Of a DNA stretch of 64,000 nt, positions 58,871 through 64,000 are shown in pieces. The translations under genes and the position numbers were made by a program. This DNA is from Membranipora membranacea (Eukaryota > Bryozoa > Gymnolaemata > Cheilostomatida > Membraniporidae): positions 15,393,501-15,457,500 of the forward strand of contig OU612070.1 in NCBI GenBank assembly GCA_914767715.1. The letters are read 5' to 3'. A model generated the notes under the pieces. The model saw only the letters and a list, made by a program, of their open reading frames with translations. It ran no database searches and was not told where the DNA came from. Numbering within the stretch: position 1 is the stretch's first letter; each line of letters begins with the position of its first letter.

Positions 58871-59125
58871 GCAGGCTCGTAGTTCTAGGGGAGGCAGGGA
58901 CGAAGAATGCAGAATATAGAGTGGGCTAAAAATGCTATCATTGAATGTTCCATGTCTGAATCAGCTCATTTCTGCATTTGAATTTGCTATTTATATCTCA
59001 AAATACAATGGAGGCTTGGTACTGGGGACTCAGGAGGGGAGCTTGCAATACCCAACCTGGTTTTTCTTCACACCCTCAAGGAGTTGCGCCTCCCCTACCA
59101 TTTTTTCAAAACTACGGCCCTGCTA
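58871..59125 (+). mobile_element. MITE family D, copy 1
   Basis: It starts GCAGGCTCGTAGTTCTAGGG and ends AAACTACGGCCCTGC. It is collinear with 62076-62335 (TGAATCAGCTCATT, CCAACCTGGT, CGCCTCCCCTACCA). The ends form an imperfect inverted repeat (CAGGCCTGTAGTT / AACTACGGCCCTG). Confidence 0.8.
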
Positions 59126-59487
59126 TAGCTGTGAAACCTTGGAAATTATTGCAAAGTGTGTGTTGCGGCAAGTCTTGCCGCTCATGTTTCTCACACCATT
59201 AGCGGCGGATATAATTAGTGATGTATTTCTCACGTCAAGCGCGTTGAGTACAGTTTTGCAAGACCAACTGGTCGTAATCGATCACTGTCTCCTCTAATGC
59301 TCGGGTAGAAGTTATTCTGACTCTCTCTAGGATCTCTATATTCCTATTAAAATGTGAACAAAGATCCTTAGCTACGTGGTAAGAACGTAGTTGATACTTT
59401 GTATGATTGAGGGGAGGCCAGTGTGTGGGGGGCTTGAGGCAGTTATCAAGAAGTTACTTGCGACAACAAAATAGCTTATGTCCGGAC

Positions 59488-60393
59488 CTTAAAGACTACA
59501 GAAGGACCACAGCGATATATAGTCTGACAGCTAGTTCTGCAGTAATTATGCATTCTGCGCATGCTCAGCTCTGGGCATGAGCTGATCTCTGCAAAATTGA
59601 GCCTCGGAATTCCGAAGCCATCTGATTGGCTACCTGCTCTGGTGGTACGCTCTCAAATGCGTGCGGAATTGTTAGAAAGAGTTATCTTCTATTGTCACTA
59701 TTAGCTAAATTTGACTGGCAATTTATGCAGGGGATGTCCTATCTCCCCAGACCAAAATTGCAATTAGAACCCAGACTAAACTCATTGTTCTTGCACATGC
59801 GCAAATTCAAGTCACGCATGATACATACTTAGCCTTACGACATTCTCTTTGTGGTAATGATACCCTAGTTTATCAGTGATCTACATGCCCAGTCAGATCA
59901 CGAGAGTCAGTATGGTAATTATGCAATATTTTATCATTTAGAAAATTCAGAGCACTTCTGGTTAAAAATTATATGTAGTGTTTGGAATTGTCCTCCCTTC
60001 TCATTTAAGAGCTATGAGGTATTTATGCGCCCTAGTGCTATGCCAATATAATAAGTTTACACTTCAAAATACATTTCATTGCCATTATTTCCCACATAAG
60101 TTCACAATAAATATAGTTCCATTGTCAGGAGACATTTTACAACAGCAGATAACTACATTTAATAATTTTTACAGTTGTCTCAAAGTAGATAGAAGTATTA
60201 ACTTATTAGGTTGACACAGCACTAGGGCGCATAAATACCTCATAGCTCTTTGAGAAGGGAGGACAATTGCTAACACTACACATAATTTTTACCCAGAAGT
60301 GCTCTGAACTTTCTAAATGATAAAATATTGCATAATTACTGCAGAACTAGCTGCCAGACTATATATTGCTGTGGTCCTTTCGTAGTCTTTAAG
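59488..60393. mobile_element. Foldback element family E with ~180-bp inverted arms
   Basis: The left arm is 59488-59552 plus 59926-60043 and the right arm is about 60217-60393. They share CTTAAAGACTAC...GACCACAGC, CTGACAGCTAGTTCTGCAG, TATTTTATCATTTAGAAA and AGCTATGAGGTATTTATGCG. The arms flank a 170 bp A/T-rich centre. The left arm is split by 59553-59925 (see that entry). A solo right arm occurs at 23925-24060. No coding capacity. Confidence 0.88.
59553..59925. mobile_element. 373-bp insertion in the left arm of the foldback element
   Basis: The interrupting segment is bounded by exact 11-bp direct repeats GTAATTATGCA at 59542-59552 and 59915-59925. The right arm has only one copy of the inverse (TGCATAATTAC), so this looks like a nested insertion with target duplication. 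Subterminal GCGCATGC-type motifs are present, but I see no clear terminal inverted repeat, and the segment has no other copy here. Confidence 0.65.
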
Positions 60394-60399
60394 CTCTGC

Positions 60400-61470
60400 A
60401 AATTGGCCGATGAATGGACTTCCCATTTAAACTTCCCACAAGAGGATTTAATGTAGTCCAGCCCCCTTCGCCCCAGTACAATCTGTCAATTGGAAACTTT
60501 AATATGGGTTCTTGATTTGGCTATTAGTTTGAGAAAATCACTTAAAAAATTTTTGCTAGGTTTGTCCTGTGTTGCGCGATTGGCAAATGATTTGAGTGCT
60601 CGAACTTCCCCATAGTAAATTTTGTTGTTGTCCAATTACAACTTCTCACTTGAGAACTTTCATATGGGTTTTTGATGCGGCCATGAGTTTGACTAACTCA
60701 CTCAGAAGAATTGTTAAGGTTTCTCCTGCGCTGCAGATAGGCCGATGTTGTGACTGTTTGAACTTCCCCATAGAAATTTTATTGTAGTCCTGTTTAATCT
60801 TCTCACTTGAGAACTTTTATATTGGTTTTTGATGTGGCCACCAGCTTGACACACTTACTCAGAATAATTGCCAAGGTTTCTCCTGAGTTATGGGATTGGC
60901 GGATGATGTGAGTGCTTAAAAATCCCCATAGTAAATTCTATTGTGGTCCAGTTACAACTTTTATATGGGCTCTTGATGTGGCTATGAGTTTGACAAACTC
61001 ATTCAGAAGAATTGCCAAGGTTTCTCTTGAGTTAAGGGATTGGCAGATGATGTGAGTGCTCAAACTTCCCATAGTAAATTTTATTGTGGTCCAATACAAC
61101 TTCTCAATTGAGAACTTTTATATGGCTTTTGATGTGACCATGAGTTTGACCAAGAATTGTCAAGGTTTCTCCCGTTGCACAATTGGCGAATGATGTGAGT
61201 GCTCAAACCTACTCTGAATAATTCGCTGTGATCCAGTTACAACCTGTGACTTAACAACTTTAGTATGGGTTCTTCATTTGGCAATGAGATGAGAATAACA
61301 ACCTCACACAGAAGAATCGCCAACGTTGCTCCTGAGTTGCACAATTGGCCAATGACGTGACTGCTCAAACTTCCCCTAGATAATACACTATGATCCAGTT
61401 ACAACCTGTGACCTGACAACTTTAATAATGATAATAACAAACTCACTCAGAAGAATTGCAAGGTCAATCT
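60400..61470. repeat. Degenerate ~160-bp tandem satellite, about 6-7 units
   Basis: Each unit carries TTGAGAACTTTxATATGGGTT, TTTGATGTGGCCATGAGTTTG, CACTCAGAAGAATTG, AAGGTTTCTCCTG, GATGTGAGTGCTCAAACTTC and CCATAGTAAATTTTATTGTG in that order. Unit lengths vary through deletions and similarity falls toward the right end. It starts directly after the foldback element. Confidence 0.9.
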
Positions 61471-62075
61471 AAATGAATCTTTTCGGACACATCAAAGATT
61501 TCACCTGAATCTTCATTATGTAATTGGGATTGGGTTTTCACACTTTTAAATCGGTTATACATTCATTGATGCCCTTGTGCGAAAAACATTTTTGTTCATT
61601 GCTATGAGATTGCTTTAATATGAATTGGTTATTTTTTGATTTCCTACAAGGGGGGGGGGAGCTCTTTTTCTTTTGGTCTCAAAATTGTGAATATAAAGTA
61701 GTTGTGATTTCAAAGACTTAATATTTAGTATCTCTGATGATACTCAAGTACACGAATGAAAAATTTAGGCAGCATCAACTTCATTGGCATGACAAACGGC
61801 TTGACTGAGATCAAATAATTCTCTGCTGCTCGCATACCATACTGGAAATGTTGGATAATTTACAAGGTGTGGTGTTTCAGACCTTATCAAAGTTAATTTC
61901 AATTTTAATTATTAATATTTCACATTTTATGAGACTTCCATATAAGAGTTTGTTATTCAGATTCATGAGTAATTTGTTTACTGCTATAATTTATGAACGT
62001 CATCGTGATAAGATCCACGTTAGCACGCTCTGAACTGTGTTGAACCCTCACAATGCTGCTTTAGTTTCGAAGGTG
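61471..62075. other. Unassigned non-coding stretch
   Basis: A G tract near 61654 is the only notable feature. No exon or recognised repeat was seen. Confidence 0.5.
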
Positions 62076-62335
62076 CAGGCCTGTAGTTCTAGGGGACGCA
62101 GAAACGCTCTGCCTCCCCTAGAATGATGAATAGAGGGGCATGAAAATGCTATAATTGAATATTCCATGTCAGAATCAGCTCATTGGGACCTCAATTTGCT
62201 ATTTAGATATTTAAAATGCTTTGGAGGCTGGTGACTGGAGACTCAGGAAGAGCTTACAATATCCAACCTGGTGTAACTTCATACCCTCAGGGATTTTCGC
62301 CTCCCCTACCACATTTCTTAAACTACGGCCCTGTG
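62076..62335 (+). mobile_element. MITE family D, copy 2
   Basis: It is collinear with the copy at 58871, from GCAGGCCTGTAGTTCTAGGG to AAACTACGGCCCTGTG, with about 75-80% similarity by eye. Confidence 0.8.
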
Positions 62336-64000
62336 GTGTGTTGCTGACTTTGACGTTGGTCCAGTGCATTGTGCATGTCAAGGCAATATACTGTGTAATA
62401 CTTTGTAAGAGCTTTTGCTTTGCATGGGCCCTCCGAAAGACATTAGCACATCAGTTCAGTTTTACTGGCCTGGGCTAGATTTTGTAAAGGGTTTCTTAAT
62501 GACGTAGTAAACCGAATTGGCTTGTCATGCACGCGAAGACTATGGGTATATCTAAACTGATCTTATCTATAGCCTTGATGCCTGTGAATGTCATCTGGTG
62601 ACAAATTTCAACATGACATCTCACGATGTCTATTTGACAAATACACCGGGCAGAAGCTCTGAATAGTCTTATTCTTTGAAAAATGTAATTTTCAACCCAT
62701 TTATGTTTTTACTTGGAGTTACCTTTCCACTCTCTATTGTCTGTTTGGCCATTCTGATGTGCAGACCGGCCCACTAGCCTTGTGAGGTAACATTGTTCAT
62801 CGATTATGGGTGGTCAGTCCAGGAGGGAGGATGGGAGACTCCCTGGTTTGTCTAGGGTGACCATTATTGTTGGGATTTTCCTCCTGATGACTAATTACAT
62901 CCAACTCATTGTTGGTCAGCAATATCCCTGGATGAATGTATTATCATGTAGGTGTGAGATTGATGACCTGCATGTCATAACATAGTTTAGATGCTCAAAC
63001 TGTGCTGGTACAGCTGGTAGTAGATTTTTATGTCTATACCTACTGTCAGTACATCTGATGGGGAGCCATCGGTTTTGGCCAAGATTCTGGGGTGCTCAGA
63101 CTATACTACCAGCAATCCCAGCGCAGGTTGTGAACTATATCTGAGAGACCGTCAGTAATATAGTTTTACTGAACTGTTAAAATTAGCGTGTCATTCAATG
63201 TCCATCAATGATATCTGCCTGCAAATCCTTCTTTGAGTTTTCAACCAGAGGGGGGACAAGAGTCTTGAGTGGGGGGGGGGGGCTCAGGCTAAATTTTAAA
63301 ATATTACCAACCGCGATGTAACAAAACCTGCGATCATAACATTGACATGACGAATGAACATCCAAGGGGCGACTTGGGGTTTGTCTGTTTCCCTGTGATG
63401 ACCAAATGGTAACCCCCCCCCCACAATAGTATCTCTCTCATATTTATATATGGAAGGACTGGGACACGCAAAGTATCTTTAGTTCCCATAGTCTGACTTT
63501 GCCCTAAGATCCTGTCAATAGCGTGGTGTTCATTCTTGATAAGATTTCAGTTCTGGAGTTGTCTTACTACTATGACTTTCAAATAGAAAAATATTGACTT
63601 CAACCATAAATTAATAAATAAATTATTATTAAGTCTATGATTTTGACCAATTTCAGATTTATGCTGCAAAATGTTTTTGTCCTAACCGATCGAAAGATTT
63701 GAAGCGTAAATATTGTTTATGCATATAAACCAACCAAATGACCGACCGATGCAGAGTGAGATATGAAACTTGTTTGAAAAATATCCAACACTCTTTAGGA
63801 TGAAAATTAATGTTAGCATTAGGAATTGCTCACTCCGAAGTGATACAAAGAAGTGACGCAACGCCAAATGGGTTCGGATGTGATTTCAGTTGTGAAAATT
63901 CATTTCACTATACTGTACAAGCCCACTATGCTGATATATATTGAAATCACTAATGATTATATGTAAAAGAGATTTTGAATTGTAAACAGCCTCTCAAAAA
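62336..64000. other. Unassigned non-coding right end
   Basis: G and C homopolymer tracts occur near 63275 and 63415. I found no exon, known repeat family or RNA gene. Confidence 0.5.

Noticed and set aside
58932-59297. Plus-strand frames of 74-121 codons
   Set aside because: They lie mostly within the family D MITE; the matching copy at 62076 does not preserve the frames.
60400-61470. CRISPR-like array
   Set aside because: Long degenerate units without spacers, in an intron-bearing animal genome.

Overview
This is a 64 kb piece of an animal nuclear genome: AT-rich, with genes split by GT-AG introns of roughly 0.1-5 kb and packed with short non-autonomous transposons. Protein families, tRNA-derived SINEs and intron style point to a metazoan. 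Divergence from the human proteins, an N-terminal Cys/His module on VPS54 that human VPS54 lacks, and the mid-sized introns suggest an invertebrate. An early-branching one such as a sponge is possible, but that is a guess and nothing here fixes the phylum.

Six protein-coding genes could be assembled exon by exon, and reading phases agree at every junction used. (1) RPAP1, + strand, 581-16131, 23 coding exons, 1341 aa: RNA polymerase II assembly and import. (2) A predicted type I membrane protein, - strand, 20607-17742: signal peptide, NHL-like propeller, one LDL-receptor class A domain, transmembrane helix; 462 aa. (3) VPS54, - strand, 36123-23514, 22 coding exons, 1012 aa: GARP tethering complex. 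(4) WDR20, + strand, 36461-44573, 7 coding exons, 621 aa: WD40 cofactor of USP12/USP46; it sits head to head with VPS54 with only 337 bp between the start codons. (5) A predicted type I membrane protein with three EGF-like domains, + strand, from 45969 to at least 50045 and probably to 56271 or beyond. (6) ADI1, acireductone dioxygenase of methionine salvage, - strand, 52652-51396, 182 aa; if gene 5 does continue, ADI1 lies nested in its 5.1 kb intron.

RPAP1 and gene 2 are convergent, genes 2 and VPS54 run in the same direction, VPS54 and WDR20 are divergent, and WDR20 is followed in the same direction by gene 5. The genes serve unrelated housekeeping and surface functions and I see no operon-like logic. 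The last 7.5 kb (about 56.4-64 kb) has no gene I can support and is mostly repeats.

The repeat layer is the most unusual part. No transposase or reverse transcriptase was found, but there are many small families: a ~215 bp MITE with 9-bp target duplications (six copies), a hairpin family beginning CTAGATCAAGTT (at least ten copies), ~65 bp hairpins, a 122 bp hairpin with 45 bp perfect arms, a 987 bp TA-flanked element made largely of iterated GGGGCACGTTGAGCC, a ~180 bp-armed foldback element carrying what looks like a nested insertion, two SINE types, and two 23-29 bp micro-palindromes each flanked by an exact 8-bp direct repeat. Most sit in introns.
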